A stretch of DNA of 64,000 nt from Bugula neritina (Eukaryota; Bryozoa; Gymnolaemata; Cheilostomatida; Bugulidae), in the NCBI GenBank assembly GCA_964035545.1, contig CAXIUT010000103.1, forward strand, positions 434,001 to 498,000, in the 5' to 3' direction. Numbering within the stretch: the first letter of the stretch is position 1; the number at the start of each line of letters is the position of its first letter. Positions 63,311 to 64,000 of the stretch are shown piece by piece. The notes under the pieces were generated by a model that ran no database searches, was not told the DNA's origin, and saw only the letters and a program-made list of their open reading frames with translations. Made by a program: the position numbers and the translations under genes.

Positions 63311-64000
63311 TTGCATAAAAAAATTTATCAAGTATCTAAACACATGCAAGTGATGAGTTTGGAGATATTATTTAAAACTACAAAAGTTTCCATGCTGCTT
63401 GTAAATCAAAAGTGGACAATTGCTGCAAACACCTCTTTTCATAGAATGACTCAGTTATTTCTCATATGTTTGCAAAGGCATCTAAAATTAGTTATTGCTC
63501 TAGCAAAATATAACACTGTGAAATGGCGCTGCAGATGAGCTTTCTCTTTTAATATGAAAACTGATGATTGAAGAGCAATATAGTCTACTAATAAAATGGG
63601 TTTCAGCAGTGACTCATCTCCACTGCCTGTAAACTATAAAGCTTCAAATCGTATACTGTAGGCCCATGGGCCAACTCTAGAACAATAACACAATTCACAT
63701 GAGTCAGGATTGCTGGTTGTTAGAGGGGGCAGGGGGCAGGAGAGGGGATGGGAAAATAAAACATCTAAATTCAATAGTAAAGGCGGGTGTACAATGCAAA
63801 GGTCTTCCAGCAGCACTGGTATTTCCATAATAACTGCAGGGCGCAAACTTTTGCTGATGGACAATCAGACAGAAAAACTCTTGCAAATAACAAAACTAAT
63901 ATTAGCCTGTGTCTGCTTCGTATAAATGCCAAGAGCAAAATTATAGGAAAGATAACTCCCAACACACCTATCTTGCAACTGGTGCTGGTGCAATGAAATT
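63311..64000. repeat. Satellite unit 48: head H7, partial at right edge (690 bp)
   Basis: Cut by the window edge. It has the GAGGGGGCAGGGGGCAGG tract and private CAGCAGCACTGG, CTGCAGGGCGC and AATGCCAAGAGC. It carries more private changes per base than most units. Confidence 0.93.

Larger units (their letters stand above)
1..64000. repeat. Tandem satellite array, unit about 1,343 bp
   Basis: The entire window is head-to-tail copies of one unit. I set the unit start at the conserved ATG/TTG before GCATAA (201, 1545, 2885, and so on to 63311). Bodies fall into three classes. X has AAGGCCAAAC, CTTCTTATAAAC, GATTGCAGGCG and CAACTAATTG. Y has AAGGCGCAAAC, GCAAAGGAGTAAC, CTTATCTGTCC and GGTTGCAGACG. 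Z has GCGCAAGCTCCTG, CAACCGG, AACTAGAAAG, TTAGATTCTC and TCAGGTAACC. Head forms are: H1 (ATG start, AATGTTC, CCGCGTG, AAGTGC), H2 (TTG, AAACTT, CCGCTTG, AATTGC), H3 (TTG, AAATTT, CTGCGTG, AAGTGC), H4 (TTG, AAATTT, CCGCTTG), H5 (TTG, GAATTTTC), H6 (ATG, CCGCTTG) and H7 (TTG, CTGCTTG). No insertion or unique sequence interrupts the array. A eukaryotic satellite is the only reading I can support; the family is unknown to me. Confidence 0.98.
40510..64000. repeat. Mosaic domain with unstable higher-order structure
   Basis: Spacings stay at 1,337-1,345 bp, but most units join pieces of two or three classes. Locally duplicated pairs can be seen (32/34, 40/42, 44/46, all near 2,683 bp), but no period holds for more than two copies. 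Several head types (H5, H6, H7) occur only here. Confidence 0.85.

Noticed and set aside
1-64000. CENP-B box (TTCG-N4-A-N2-CGGG) in the unit
   Set aside because: TTCG occurs once in units with CTTCGTATAAAC, but the CGGG half is missing there, and no reverse-strand match was found. Centromeric role is neither shown nor excluded.
1-64000. Transposable element or viral origin (terminal repeats, target-site duplications, polymerase or transposase motifs)
   Set aside because: No terminal inverted or long terminal repeats, no poly-A tail and no recognisable enzyme motif in any frame. The tandem form explains all repetition seen.
1-64000. CRISPR array or bacterial operon
   Set aside because: The repeat unit is over 1.3 kb with no short repeat-spacer pattern, no ribosome-binding sites or long genes, and CpG depletion points away from bacteria.

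Overview
The whole 64 kb window is one uninterrupted tandem satellite array. I find no protein-coding gene, RNA gene, transposon, CRISPR array or non-repetitive stretch. The unit averages 1,342.8 bp: 47 start-to-start intervals lie between the anchor positions 201 and 63311, and they range from 1,337 to 1,351 bp. There are 47 complete units, a 200-bp partial at the left edge and a 690-bp partial at the right edge. All units run in the same orientation. The array continues beyond both edges.

The sequence suggests a eukaryote with a CpG-methylated genome, most likely a vertebrate. It is A+T-rich. Unit 1 holds only about eight CpG dinucleotides by hand count, where a few dozen would be expected by composition. 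Many sites that distinguish units are CG to TG or CG to CA changes, the mark of 5-methylcytosine deamination. I do not recognise the satellite and cannot name the species.

Three body classes (X, Y, Z) can be read by eye. They differ by about 5% (roughly 70 differences between one Y and one Z unit), while copies within a class are nearly identical. The basic plan is a dimer in which Z alternates with a non-Z unit (about 2.69 kb). On top of this lie several higher-order repeats. Positions 1-6105 recur at 8059-14163 (offset 8,058 bp). A Y-Z dimer is repeated at 2885-8258. A tetramer of 5,378 bp makes almost exactly three copies from about 15.1 to 31.1 kb. A trimer-spaced duplication of 4,028 bp lies at 32.9-40.0 kb. 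From about 40 kb to the end, units are mosaics with abrupt class switches, as expected from unequal crossover and gene conversion.

Each unit carries the same few conspicuous motifs: a G-rich tract of canonical G-quadruplex form with class-specific length, an A/T-only stretch followed by a palindromic cluster of AACAATG (SOX-like) words, a near-consensus NFI-type palindrome, and, outside class Z, a 12-bp perfect palindrome. The short reading frames that recur every unit look like by-products of the repeat. Their start codon, amino acids and stops vary freely between copies.
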